The translations under genes and the position numbers were made by a program. Source: Paenibacillus polymyxa (lineage in GTDB: Bacteria > Bacillota > Bacilli > Paenibacillales > Paenibacillaceae). Taken from it: a stretch of 64,000 bases of DNA. The stretch is from NCBI RefSeq assembly GCF_015710975.1, contig NZ_CP049783.1, forward strand, positions 5,528,001 to 5,592,000, written 5' to 3'. Positions 9,440 through 18,176 of this stretch are shown here, piece by piece. Within the stretch, counting starts at the first letter, position 1. Every line of letters begins with the position of its first letter. The notes beneath the pieces were generated by a model. It ran no database searches, was not told the DNA's origin, and saw nothing but the letters and a program-made list of their open reading frames with translations.

Positions 9440-9913
9440 TCAAATGGCTGCCAGCAAAAAGTCTGTAATTTTGGCGTTCCCCAGGTGACCTTCAGGGAGC
9501 GACTTGTTGATGAGATCCGTCAGTTTGTCACTGAACTGATCCCGGCCTTTAGCCGTTCTGAGCTCATCAGGTTTGGTGTCTGCAAGTAATTGAATAACGA
9601 TGGGCTTAATACTGATGTCCTTAATTTTTTCAAAAGCTTCTTTTGCTTTGGCATCATTCAATTGAAAAGCAAGATTCATCTGTACAATGTAATCTGCGTC
9701 TGCCAAATTCGTTTTGATACCGGTAATTTCAGAGCTTACTTCCACCAATTCATCCGCTGACAATCTTGGAAGTTGTTCTGCTTGAGCGGCTTGCGCATTC
9801 GGTATGACTTCCGACTTCTTCCCGCTAAGCGCTGGTATAAGTACAAAGGCCGCGCCTGCAATCAAAGTAATCGCGAGTAAAATTGTAATGAGCCATGGCA
9901 GCATCTTCTTCAT
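9440..9913 (-). CDS. fliL: Flagellar basal body-associated protein FliL
   Basis: FliL (157 aa) is a single-pass membrane protein around the stator that supports motor output. It has one N-terminal hydrophobic helix (residues 6-29) with KK before it. The periplasm-facing domain holds the family pattern IVQMNLAFQLNDAKAKEAFE and GRDQFSDKLTDLINKSLPEG. The ATG overlaps the flbD stop by 4 nt (ATGA). Confidence 0.94.
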   Translation of the reverse strand: MKKMLPWLITILLAITLIAGAAFVLIPALSGKKSEVIPNAQAAQAEQLPRLSADELVEVSSEITGIKTNLADADYIVQMNLAFQLNDAKAKEAFEKIKDISIKPIVIQLLADTKPDELRTAKGRDQFSDKLTDLINKSLPEGHLGNAKITDFLLAAI

Positions 9914-10134
9914 TCGTCTTCCTCCATTTGTTGCACTTTTATCGTGGCGGCATGCATGCCGATTTCACGGCTGTAACTCTTGATCAAGGAGACGACATCT
10001 GCCGCTTTTTCCAATACAATCAACCGTTTCCCCGTCACCAAAGTGACGTATGTATCCGGTGTTTCCTCCACAGTCTCAATGAGCAGCGCATTAAGCCACA
10101 TAGGCGAGCCGTTCAGCCGCGTTAACGGGATCAT
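9910..10134 (-). CDS. swrD: FlbD/SwrD family flagellar protein
   Basis: A 74-aa protein of the FlbD family (ylzI/swrD in B. subtilis, where it is reported to affect motor power and swarming). Family features are the start MIPLTRLNGSPMWLNALLIE and a TGKRLIVLEKA segment. It is small, soluble and without membrane segments. It follows the hook gene and overlaps fliL by 4 nt. Function is known only by homology. Confidence 0.9.
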   Translation of the reverse strand: MIPLTRLNGSPMWLNALLIETVEETPDTYVTLVTGKRLIVLEKAADVVSLIKSYSREIGMHAATIKVQQMEEDE

Positions 10135-10194
10135 CGTAACACCAACCTCCTGATAGGTGCGGAGGAGCCTCTACTCCTCCGCGTTTAAATGAGA

Positions 10195-11004
10195 TTATCG
10201 TTTCAAGTTTACAACTTCCTGAAGCACTTCATCCGAAGTCGTAATGATACGTGAGTTCGCTTGGAATCCACGCTGAGCTACGATCATTTCGGTAAATTCG
10301 CCTGTCAGGTCAACGTTGGACATTTCCAGCTGACCCGCGATGATAGCTCCACGCCCCTCTGAGTTGGCTGCTCCAGGCTCAAGTTCATCAATGTTGGAGT
10401 TGACCGTTGTACGATACAGGCTGCCTCCAATTTTCTCCAAACCTTCCGGGTTAGTAACTCTGGCTATACCAATTTGCGTGCCATTATTCACTGTACCATC
10501 ATCTAATTGCTGTACAATCGTGCCATCCTGTGAGATAGAGACTGCCGTAACATTGTCTTCAAGTGTGATTGGATCTCCATCCAAATTTCCCACAAAAAAT
10601 CCATCGGAAGTCACCAGATTCCGGTTTGCATCTATGTGGAAATCACCCGCACGAGTCAGATAGGGAACTTCCTGTGCATCATTCATTTTGACCAGGAAAA
10701 ATCCGTCACCATTAATCCGCAAATCCGTTGGGTTATTTGTGGTCATCGCACTACCTGGAAGATGCAGTGTATCAATTGAGCTAACCGAGACCCCCAAACC
10801 TACCTGCTTGGCATTTTGACCTGCAGTTGTCGTAGCATCAGGTGCACTTGCGCCCGAGCTGGTTTGGCTCAAAATATCCTTGAACATCACTCGGCTGGAC
10901 TTGAAGCCTGTAGTATTTACGTTTGCAATGTTGTTACCGATAACGTCCAGCTTTGTTTGAAAGCCCTTCATGCCCGATACACCTGAATACATTGATCTCA
11001 ACAT
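10195..11004 (-). CDS. flgG: Flagellar hook/distal-rod protein, FlgG type (hook protein FlgE by position)
   Basis: A 269-aa axial protein. The N-terminal rod signature (residues 1-40, GNNIANVNTTGFKSSR) and the C-terminal motif EMIVAQRGFQANSRIITTSDEVLQE mark it as a hook-basal body protein. By length it is FlgG-like. In B. subtilis the gene in this slot, after flgD, is a short FlgG-type protein that serves as the hook (now named FlgE), and I infer the same role here. It is exported by the type III apparatus and polymerises on the FlgD scaffold. It starts with ATG; a 93-nt gap separates it from the upstream gene. Confidence 0.9.
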   Translation of the reverse strand: MLRSMYSGVSGMKGFQTKLDVIGNNIANVNTTGFKSSRVMFKDILSQTSSGASAPDATTTAGQNAKQVGLGVSVSSIDTLHLPGSAMTTNNPTDLRINGDGFFLVKMNDAQEVPYLTRAGDFHIDANRNLVTSDGFFVGNLDGDPITLEDNVTAVSISQDGTIVQQLDDGTVNNGTQIGIARVTNPEGLEKIGGSLYRTTVNSNIDELEPGAANSEGRGAIIAGQLEMSNVDLTGEFTEMIVAQRGFQANSRIITTSDEVLQEVVNLKR

Positions 11005-11097
11005 TGAGTATAAATCCTCCTCTGATTGGTTGCTTAGTTGGCCGCATCAGTCGATCCGCGGCTTTTTCATGGCTTTCCTATTCGGGCCAGCCACTTT

Positions 11098-11478
11098 TTA
11101 TGAAATAATTACAGCACTATCTATCTGCGTAAATACGTTATCCTCCATGGACTGCTTGTCCATCGCAGTAACAACTGTTCGATTAGGCACACTAACAATC
11201 AAAGCCATATCTTGCATTAAAATCAAAGATTCTTTAGCGCCCTTGGCAGCAGCCTTATCCACAGCAGAGTTAATTTTCGCCATTTGGTCACTTCTCAACT
11301 CTATTCCTCGCTGCTCCAGTCGCTTGGCTGCATGGTTGCTGAGCTTGAGCACCTGTTCCTGCAACACCTGACCAAACGGCTTGGTGTCCTTAATTACCGA
11401 ATTTACTCGGTTTTGAGAAATCGCTGCCGGAGGAACGTTGGTAGGAAAAAGGCGTCCGACCGTTATCCTGTCATTCAT
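11098..11478 (-). CDS. Flagellar operon protein, TIGR02530-like
   Basis: A 126-aa soluble protein matching the uncharacterised family seen between flgD and the hook gene in many Firmicutes. Visible features are a central charged stretch (KLSNHAAKRLEQRGIEL) and a C-terminal segment with AAAKGAKESLILMQDMALIVSV and a TVVTAMDK motif. B. subtilis has no gene in this slot. The start ATG overlaps the flgD stop by 4 nt, so expression is tied to hook assembly. Molecular function is unknown. Confidence 0.85.
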   Translation of the reverse strand: MNDRITVGRLFPTNVPPAAISQNRVNSVIKDTKPFGQVLQEQVLKLSNHAAKRLEQRGIELRSDQMAKINSAVDKAAAKGAKESLILMQDMALIVSVPNRTVVTAMDKQSMEDNVFTQIDSAVIIS

Positions 11479-12008
11479 GAGTTCTCACCGCTTCCAGTAG
11501 AGGAAGAAGATGTAGTATCTGACGTATCAGTAACAGGAGCCGTTGTGTTAGCCTGGCTTACTGATGTTACATCTTTTAATGCCACCTCAGCCGCTCCCAT
11601 TTTGGCATACTGCACACCGTCGCGAATAACGATGGAATCTACGATTCCACTTTTCACTGTACCTGCGCCTGCTTCACCTGTAATGGAATCCTTTTTACCC
11701 GGCTCAATCCAGCTAACTTCTTTTCCTATCAAACCAGAAGCTGTACCCAAAGACTGTCCCAATGCAGTCAACTGCGTAGATATGTTCATCAGTTGTTCCA
11801 CCGAGGAAAACTGTGCCATTTGAGCGACAAATTCTTTATCCTCCAAAGGCTGCATTGGATCCTGATTTTGTAGCTGAGTGATCAATATCTTTAAAAATTG
11901 ATCTTTACCCATCGTCTTAGTATCCTTGGCGCTTGCTGTTTTGACATTATTCACATTGTAATTCGGCCAGACGTTACTGGTGGATACATTGTTGTCTGTA
12001 GTCGTCAT
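11475..12008 (-). CDS. flgD: Flagellar hook capping/assembly protein FlgD
   Basis: FlgD (177 aa) caps the growing hook and promotes addition of hook subunits. The conserved N-terminal block MGKDQFLKILITQLQNQDPMQPLEDKEF (about residues 34-61, only part of it cited here as a landmark) and QMAQFSSVEQL are diagnostic. The C-terminus is a low-complexity Ser/Thr tail. The ATG is preceded by GGAGGTGAG. It lies 19 nt after fliK and overlaps the next gene by 4 nt. Confidence 0.95.
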   Translation of the reverse strand: MTTTDNNVSTSNVWPNYNVNNVKTASAKDTKTMGKDQFLKILITQLQNQDPMQPLEDKEFVAQMAQFSSVEQLMNISTQLTALGQSLGTASGLIGKEVSWIEPGKKDSITGEAGAGTVKSGIVDSIVIRDGVQYAKMGAAEVALKDVTSVSQANTTAPVTDTSDTTSSSSTGSGENS

Positions 12009-12027
12009 TGTGTTCTCACCTCCATCA

Positions 12028-13482
12028 TTACGCTTGTGCTGTAAAGGAGCCTGTCCGATTCATGTCATCTGCGCGTTGTTCTGCTGTCCAGTTACGAAGC
12101 TCTTCTGTCATTTCAGCTACCTTCAAAGCATCCTCGCTCTCTTCTCTACCTCGAGCTTTAGAACGTTGGTTAGATTGCTGCTGCTGATTAGCTCCAGAAC
12201 CGCGTCCATCCTGATACATATGGGAGGATAGCGACTCATTGTGCGTTACTTCTACTTTATCCACTTGAATACCTTGACTCTGAAGACTCGTACGCAACTG
12301 AGACATTTGCTGTTCCAGCAGATCCTTCGCCCCGCTATGCTCAGTCATAAACTGGGCAACCAGATGGCCGTTTTGCATCGTCAGCTTAACCTCCAGCTGG
12401 CCCAGATGATCTGGACGAAGCATGATGGTCGCTTCTGTCAAACCAGTGTGCTTTACAATATCAAGTTTCTGCACTACAAACTCAGTCATCTCCTTGGCAA
12501 ATTGTCGTACATGTACGACTGGTTGAACCGGAGCCGAAGGTGTTGTTCCCTGCGTTTGTACCGAAAGCTGCCCCGCAGTCGTGATCACCGGAGTCTGATT
12601 ATCAGTTGCCGACGGATCCGCTTGCTCAGCTGCATCTACGAATGTACCCGCTTCATCCGTTACAGTCGTTTTAACTGCGGACTGAACGAGAAGATTCGTT
12701 GATGAACGTTGTCCTTCTGAGCCTTGCTGGCTAGTTTCACCCTGACTTGCTTGCTGCTGAGGAGTAACCTGTTTGTTTGTAGATGCTGCAGTTAATGTCT
12801 GAGCACCGTTTGCCCGTTGTGCAGAAGGCTGAACCACTTGTGAATCTCCACTATCAGCAAGTTCCACAGCTTTCAATACTCCATTCCACTGTTCATCGGA
12901 AATAGCTCCAGTCCCAGCTGTTGCGCTTTGAAGCGATTGTAGTAACTGTGTCACCTTAGCCTTTTGGTCGCCCGAAGCCTGCTCTGCTACATTGGCAAGT
13001 TGTGACAAAGCGTCCTGTAATGCAAACCGAAGAGTTGCCGGATTAGCTGCCAAGGCTGTTAAGCCTGTAGCCTCTGCCGTTTCCCCGCCGTCTGCCTTTT
13101 GATTGGTTCCATTGCCTTGCAAAAACTGTTGTACTTGCTGAATCCATGATTGTAAAGCTGCAAGCAGCGCAGGATCGGCAACTACCTGATCATCCAACTT
13201 TTCGAGATTTTGCAGCAAAGGAGCCAATGTTTCAACAAGCGGCTCGGTTGGAGCTTCCGCAGATTCTCCGTTTGCAATAAGCGGTAGTACCATAACTAAT
13301 GGAGAACCATTCGCATCTGTTCCAGCCGAGCCTGTTTGCCCGCCTGTCATCATTTGCGTTAGTGTTTGATTAAAGGCACCCGTGGTTGCTCCAGCAGCCG
13401 TGGTTGTACTTGTTGCTGACGCTGTCGTACTGCTAGCTGTTGGGCTAGAGCTAAGAGATACACTTTGAGAAATAAGGGTCAT
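12028..13482 (-). CDS. fliK: Flagellar hook-length control protein FliK
   Basis: FliK measures hook length and triggers the FlhB specificity switch. The long N-terminal region is Ser/Thr/Ala/Gln-rich and low complexity. The compact C-terminal hook domain (about residues 340-420) contains ATIMLRPDHLGQLEVKL and QLRTSLQSQGIQVDKVEV. The start is ATG at 13482 because GGGAGGTG lies 8 nt upstream; a TTG at 13503 that extends the frame would place that site inside the gene. Resulting length 484 aa. Confidence 0.92.
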   Translation of the reverse strand: MTLISQSVSLSSSPTASSTTASATSTTTAAGATTGAFNQTLTQMMTGGQTGSAGTDANGSPLVMVLPLIANGESAEAPTEPLVETLAPLLQNLEKLDDQVVADPALLAALQSWIQQVQQFLQGNGTNQKADGGETAEATGLTALAANPATLRFALQDALSQLANVAEQASGDQKAKVTQLLQSLQSATAGTGAISDEQWNGVLKAVELADSGDSQVVQPSAQRANGAQTLTAASTNKQVTPQQQASQGETSQQGSEGQRSSTNLLVQSAVKTTVTDEAGTFVDAAEQADPSATDNQTPVITTAGQLSVQTQGTTPSAPVQPVVHVRQFAKEMTEFVVQKLDIVKHTGLTEATIMLRPDHLGQLEVKLTMQNGHLVAQFMTEHSGAKDLLEQQMSQLRTSLQSQGIQVDKVEVTHNESLSSHMYQDGRGSGANQQQQSNQRSKARGREESEDALKVAEMTEELRNWTAEQRADDMNRTGSFTAQA

Positions 13483-13510
13483 ATATTTTTCACCTCCCTT
13501 CAATTTTAAA

Positions 13511-14512
13511 TTACTTACTGCCCATCAGTTTATTCAAAATTTTCGCGGTCTGACCTGCATCCTTCGCAGACATATTTTGCAGTAAAGAAGCACGTGTCGA
13601 ATCATCTACTGTATTTAATATGTTTAATGCCTTATCTGGACTGATTTTGTAAGTTTGTAAAATAAGTTCGGCACCACTTTTCTTGTCCATGGAAGCAAAT
13701 GTGCTGCTGATTTGAGTACTTTGCAGACTTTTACTCGTCGTTCCAGCTGTACTACCCTGATCCTTTTCCAAACGGGACTGCAACGCCGCTACCGATAAAT
13801 CCGTAGATGGCGTTACGTTTTTCAGAGCCATTGTAATATCCGCTGCTTTTTTAGCGTCCATCTTTTGCAAAATCTTCGCACTATTGGCAGGGTCCATATA
13901 ACTTAACAGCTGCACGGTCTCTTCCGTAGTCAAATTCTCCATAATCGGTGCAGCTTTACTTGCCGTCATTCCTTCATACATGCTGGCAAGTTCTCTGGTC
14001 TGTTTTACATAAGGATCTTCATTTGTTGTTCCATCTGTAGTTTGCGTACCTGCTTGTCCCTGCTGCCCGACCTGTCCCTGTTGACCCGTCTGCGACTGTT
14101 GTTCCTGTTGCGTTTGCAGTGTATTGACCTGATTCTGAAGTTCAGTAACCTTTTTATCTTGTGTCGTCTTAGCAGCCGTAGCCTTTTTGAGTTCTTCCGT
14201 CTGCTTGGCTAAATCCGCTTTTAACTGCTGAATGGTTGCTTCAGAGCTTTCAGACTGTGCCTTCTGATCTGCCTCTTTTGTCTGGGTTGCCTTATCCTTC
14301 GGTTCAGGAATCCAATTTTTAACAATTGGTATTTTATTCCCCAATGAGATCATTTCGCTTCTGAAGTCCATGTTGAACAGTGTGAGCAAGACCCCGACCA
14401 GAACAATTGTGAAAACAATCGGAATCAGGAAAAACATAAACCGTTCAAATCCCCCGCCTGATTCTTTCCCTAAATCCATATCCAGTTCATTTTCTGCTAA
14501 CTTCTGTGCCAT
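13511..14512 (-). CDS. ylxF: Motility chaperone-like protein, YlxF/MotE type
   Basis: A 333-aa protein in the ylxF slot between fliJ and fliK. One membrane helix (about residues 27-48) is followed by a coiled coil (residues ~80-140), a Gln/Gly-rich linker, and a C-terminal MgtE-N-like repeat region (TTEETVQLLSYMDPANSAKILQ and two further related units). The MgtE-N-like family MotE is known as a motor/stator-related protein; whether this homologue acts that way is inference. Start ATG with GGAGGA upstream. Confidence 0.8.
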   Translation of the reverse strand: MAQKLAENELDMDLGKESGGGFERFMFFLIPIVFTIVLVGVLLTLFNMDFRSEMISLGNKIPIVKNWIPEPKDKATQTKEADQKAQSESSEATIQQLKADLAKQTEELKKATAAKTTQDKKVTELQNQVNTLQTQQEQQSQTGQQGQVGQQGQAGTQTTDGTTNEDPYVKQTRELASMYEGMTASKAAPIMENLTTEETVQLLSYMDPANSAKILQKMDAKKAADITMALKNVTPSTDLSVAALQSRLEKDQGSTAGTTSKSLQSTQISSTFASMDKKSGAELILQTYKISPDKALNILNTVDDSTRASLLQNMSAKDAGQTAKILNKLMGSK

Positions 14513-14559
14513 CGTCTTCCTCCTCAGGCAGCTGATATGCGTATCCTATGACGTTCCGC

Positions 14560-15003
14560 TTACCGGGCTTTCATGGCAAATCGCACGGAAGCCATTTCAT
14601 CCAGCTCATTCTGCTCGCGCAGGAGCATTTCCTGTTGGAATTTCACGTTGGCCTTCTCTCTCGCTTTCAGCCAAACTTGTTCATCCAGCATTTTATCGGT
14701 CAAAACGGTTTGTTTGCTTTGCACATTTTGCTGCGCATATTGAACATCCCTATGCTTGCGTGTAATACATTGATCCAGATGATTGACATAAGCTTGTAAT
14801 TCCTGAATGCTAGAGAGTGGCGCGCAATCTTCGGCAGCCTTTTGAATAGCTGATATGACCCGATTCCTTTCGCCTATAAGCTGTGTTAATGTCTGCTCCT
14901 CAACCTGCAATTGTCCAACAGCACTGGAAAGCAGCCATTCGGCCTGTGACTTTTCGTTCGTTTTCAAGTCTACAACTTTTTGAAAGGAATACTGAAATCT
15001 CAT
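14560..15003 (-). CDS. fliJ: Flagellar export chaperone FliJ
   Basis: FliJ (147 aa) is the coiled-coil stalk subunit of the FliH-FliI-FliJ ATPase complex, comparable to the gamma subunit of F-ATPase. The sequence is almost wholly helical and charged (MRFQYSFQKVVDLKTNEKSQ at the start). No membrane segment is present. It starts 10 nt after fliI. Sequence conservation is low in this family, so position carries weight. Confidence 0.88.
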   Translation of the reverse strand: MRFQYSFQKVVDLKTNEKSQAEWLLSSAVGQLQVEEQTLTQLIGERNRVISAIQKAAEDCAPLSSIQELQAYVNHLDQCITRKHRDVQYAQQNVQSKQTVLTDKMLDEQVWLKAREKANVKFQQEMLLREQNELDEMASVRFAMKAR

Positions 15004-15013
15004 CGTTCAACCT

Positions 15014-16333
15014 TCATCTCCTCGTAAATTCAGAAATCAAACGTTCTCGTACTTCGTCCAGCTCAGCCTTTTCATCCGTTCTTTGTCTTGTAAAATCCCA
15101 TATATCCCGTATGCGCTCCATAGATTCGTCAATTTCTGCATTCGAACCCTGTTGATAAGCCCCAATGTTAATCAGGTCCTCTGAATCTTTGTAAATGGCC
15201 ATCAAGCGCTTAATGTTTTCGGCAGCATCTATCTGATCTCGTGGTGCAATGTCCTTCATGACCCGGCTAATACTTGCTAACACATCAATTGCAGGAAAAT
15301 GTCCTTTGTTCGCAATCCCGCGATTCAAGACAATGTGTCCATCCAATATCCCACGCACCGCATCCGCGATGGGCTCGTTCATGTCGTCACCATCAACCAA
15401 CACCGTATAAAAGGCGGTTATAGAGCCAGTAGGTCCTGTCCCTGCGCGTTCCAGCAGCTTAGGCAGACTAGCGAACACAGATGGAGTGTATCCTCTCATT
15501 GCTGGTGGTTCCCCTACTGCTAGACCGACTTCACGCTGAGCCATCGCATACCGGGTAACTGAATCCATCATTAGCATGACATTCAACCCGCGATCCCGAA
15601 AATACTCCGCTATCGTCGTTGCAATAAGTGCACCCTTAATGCGGATCAACGCAGGTTGGTCGGAAGTTGCCACAATGACTACAGAGCGTTCTAGTCCCTC
15701 TGGGCCCAAATCCCGTTCAATAAAGTCCAGCACCTCGCGTCCACGTTCTCCGATCAGGGCAATTACGTTCACATCTGCTTCCGTATTACGGGCAATCATC
15801 CCCATCAAAGTACTCTTACCTACACCCGAACCCGCAAAAATACCAACCCGTTGTCCTTTACCAATCGTAAGCAACCCGTCAATTGCACGTACTCCGATAC
15901 TAATGGGTTCCTGCACACGCGGACGATTCAGCGGATTGGACGGTATATTGAAGGTTGAATATCTCGCCATTCGCGAGGGAATCAGTGATCCGTCCAAAGG
16001 CTGGCCCAAACCATCCAGCACCTTGCCTAAGAGCTCCGATCCAACCTGCACGTTCAGCGGCTTCCCTGTTCCTACGACATCACAACCAGGACCAATGGAT
16101 TGTAGTTCTCCAAGTGGCATCAGAAGCACTTTATTGTCTCTGAAGCCAACAACCTCTGCCTGCAATGGCTTTGCCGCTTTGCCCGGATAAATATAACAAA
16201 CATCCCCGATACTAGCGTCTGGACCTTCCGATTCAACCATCAAGCCGATAACCTGTGTAACCTTGCCATTCACCCGAACTGGGTCCAACTGTCGCAAATG
16301 ATCCATGTAGCGCTGCGCATTAAGCCCCTTCAT
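15014..16333 (-). CDS. fliI: Flagellum-specific ATP synthase FliI
   Basis: FliI (439 aa) is the hexameric ATPase that unfolds and delivers export substrates. The Walker A motif AGSGVGKS is at about residues 167-174; the Walker B region follows (VMLMMDSVTRYAMAQREVGLA). The ATG at 16333 is chosen because GGAG lies 7 nt upstream; the frame extends to 16354 without a site. It overlaps the fliH stop by 14 nt. Length equals that of Bacillus FliI. Confidence 0.96.
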   Translation of the reverse strand: MKGLNAQRYMDHLRQLDPVRVNGKVTQVIGLMVESEGPDASIGDVCYIYPGKAAKPLQAEVVGFRDNKVLLMPLGELQSIGPGCDVVGTGKPLNVQVGSELLGKVLDGLGQPLDGSLIPSRMARYSTFNIPSNPLNRPRVQEPISIGVRAIDGLLTIGKGQRVGIFAGSGVGKSTLMGMIARNTEADVNVIALIGERGREVLDFIERDLGPEGLERSVVIVATSDQPALIRIKGALIATTIAEYFRDRGLNVMLMMDSVTRYAMAQREVGLAVGEPPAMRGYTPSVFASLPKLLERAGTGPTGSITAFYTVLVDGDDMNEPIADAVRGILDGHIVLNRGIANKGHFPAIDVLASISRVMKDIAPRDQIDAAENIKRLMAIYKDSEDLINIGAYQQGSNAEIDESMERIRDIWDFTRQRTDEKAELDEVRERLISEFTRR

Positions 16334-17156
16334 GTCTTCGCTCCTCATTTTCATGTGCCAGACGCAGAAGTTCCTTTTTAATCTCAGCTAATTGCGTATC
16401 GATCCGAGCGTCCACACTTCCAAAGGAAGAGCGAATGACGCAACCGCGATCCTTTACAGTACCATCAGGAATAATTTGCAGTTCTGCCTGCGAATCGACA
16501 GTTAATGACAATTCTTCCCGTGCACCTTGCACAAATGCGAAATGCTGAGGCGACACACACAATGTAATGATTCCTTTTTCTCGCTTACGAGCCAAATTTT
16601 TGCGAATTAACTCAATCGTATATTCCGGTTCAAGACTAAGCTGTTTTTCAATCACCTTCTCGGCAATCGCACTACTCAGTTCAACCAGAAAAGGCTCGGC
16701 TTCCTGAATCAGTTGTTCCTTAATCTCATAGGCCTGACGCAGAATATCTTGTGCTTCTTCCATCATCTGCTCCGATTTCGTCTGAAGCTCAGCCTCGGCC
16801 AGCTTCTGGCCTTCTTCATATCCTTGCTGAAATCCATCTGCTTTTATCGACTGAATCAACTGATCGTCATGCTCGCGTCGTTCCTGCCACCAATCTTCAA
16901 TCTGCTGCTGTGCTTCCTGAAGCATTCGTTCCGCTTCTTCAGCCGCCTCGCGCACCTGACGTTCGGCAAAGTCCTTAGCATCATTCAGCATTTCATCTCG
17001 GAGCCGTTCTGCCTCATAATCTCGCTGAGGCTCCGGCTCCGTATATTCGGTTGTGATTTCTTCATCCGTCGTTTCTGACACGTACGTATGTGCCACATCA
17101 ATCGTTTTCAAAGCCTCTACAGGCACATATTGGAAAGATTTAATCAAGTTAGACAA
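16320..17156 (-). CDS. fliH: Flagellar assembly protein FliH
   Basis: FliH regulates FliI and anchors it to the C-ring. The protein is Glu/Gln-rich and helical from ~45 to 170 (long coiled coil), then has a V-ATPase-subunit-E-like C-terminal domain (CVSPQHFAFVQGAREELSL). TTG at 17156 is favoured as the start since GGAGGAG lies 9 nt upstream; an ATG at 17165 overlaps that site. It overlaps the end of fliG by 8 nt. Confidence 0.9.
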   Translation of the reverse strand: MSNLIKSFQYVPVEALKTIDVAHTYVSETTDEEITTEYTEPEPQRDYEAERLRDEMLNDAKDFAERQVREAAEEAERMLQEAQQQIEDWWQERREHDDQLIQSIKADGFQQGYEEGQKLAEAELQTKSEQMMEEAQDILRQAYEIKEQLIQEAEPFLVELSSAIAEKVIEKQLSLEPEYTIELIRKNLARKREKGIITLCVSPQHFAFVQGAREELSLTVDSQAELQIIPDGTVKDRGCVIRSSFGSVDARIDTQLAEIKKELLRLAHENEERRHEGA

Positions 17157-18165
17157 TGATGTCATCTCCTCCGCCGCGTGCGATTATAATCTCACCGGCC
17201 TCTTCCAATCTGCGGATCGTTGATACGATACGTGTTTGTGCTTCTTCCACATCACGCAGCCGCACCGGTCCCATGTACTCCATTTCCTCTTTGAAGGTTT
17301 CTGCCATACGTTTCGACATATTTCGGAAAATCACATCGCGTACTTCTTCACTGGACACTTTAAGCGCCAATTGCAAGTCTGCATTGTCGATATCGCGGAT
17401 AATACGTTGAATGGACCGGTTGTCCACATTGACGATATCCTCGAAAACAAACATTCTTTTCTTGATTTCCTCAGCCAGTTCAGGGTCTTGAATTTCAAGG
17501 GAGTCGAGAATTGTACGCTCAGTTCCGCGGTCTACGCCATTCAAAATCTGAACGATAGACTCGATACCGCCTGCATTCGTGTAATCCTGCGTCGCAGTTG
17601 CCGAGAGCTTTTGCTCCAATACTCTCTCCACTTGAGAAATGACTTCCGGAGATGTACTGTCCATGACAGCAACACGCCGGGCCACATCTGCCTGCTTTTC
17701 CTGTGGCAGGGATGATAGAATTGCCGCCGCTTGCTCGAACTGCAAGTATGAAAGCACAAGAGCAATGGTTTGCGGATTCTCATTTTGTATAAAATTCAAT
17801 ATCTGGTTCGGATCCGCCTTACGAGCAAAATCGAAAGGTCTCACCTGTAATGTCGCTGTCAAACGGTTAATGACCTCAACTGCTTTTTGCGATCCGAGCG
17901 CTTTTTCCAATATTTCTTTGGCGTAATTAATACCGCCTTGTGAAATGTACTCCTGAGCCAGGCAAATTTGATGAAACTCGGCCATAATGGAGTCCTTTTC
18001 AATGGCATCGACCTTCCGTACATTGGCAATTTCCAATGTAAGTTGCTCGATCTCTTCATCACGCAAATGCTTGAATATTTGAGCAGATACTTCTGGCCCC
18101 ATTGTGATCAAAAGAATAGCTGCTTTCTGTCTTCCCGTTAAACCTTGACTGCTTGCCTTTGCCAA
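17149..18165 (-). CDS. fliG: Flagellar motor switch protein FliG
   Basis: FliG couples the MS ring to the stators and generates torque. Middle and C-terminal ARM-type domains are visible (LSYLQFEQAAAILSSLPQEKQ; MSKRMAETFKEEMEYMGPVR with the charged torque helix). The start is placed at TTG 18165, with GAGGTGA 5 nt upstream; the GTG at 18174 is part of that site. This gives 338 aa, the Bacillus length. fliF ends 11 nt upstream of this start. Confidence 0.96.
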   Translation of the reverse strand: MAKASSQGLTGRQKAAILLITMGPEVSAQIFKHLRDEEIEQLTLEIANVRKVDAIEKDSIMAEFHQICLAQEYISQGGINYAKEILEKALGSQKAVEVINRLTATLQVRPFDFARKADPNQILNFIQNENPQTIALVLSYLQFEQAAAILSSLPQEKQADVARRVAVMDSTSPEVISQVERVLEQKLSATATQDYTNAGGIESIVQILNGVDRGTERTILDSLEIQDPELAEEIKKRMFVFEDIVNVDNRSIQRIIRDIDNADLQLALKVSSEEVRDVIFRNMSKRMAETFKEEMEYMGPVRLRDVEEAQTRIVSTIRRLEEAGEIIIARGGGDDIIV

Positions 18166-18176
18166 TGAACTCACCT

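Noticed and set aside
12241..12702. Plus-strand 153-codon frame opposite fliK
   Set aside because: Antisense of a Gln/Ser-rich region; basic Leu/Arg-rich translation and no ribosome binding site.
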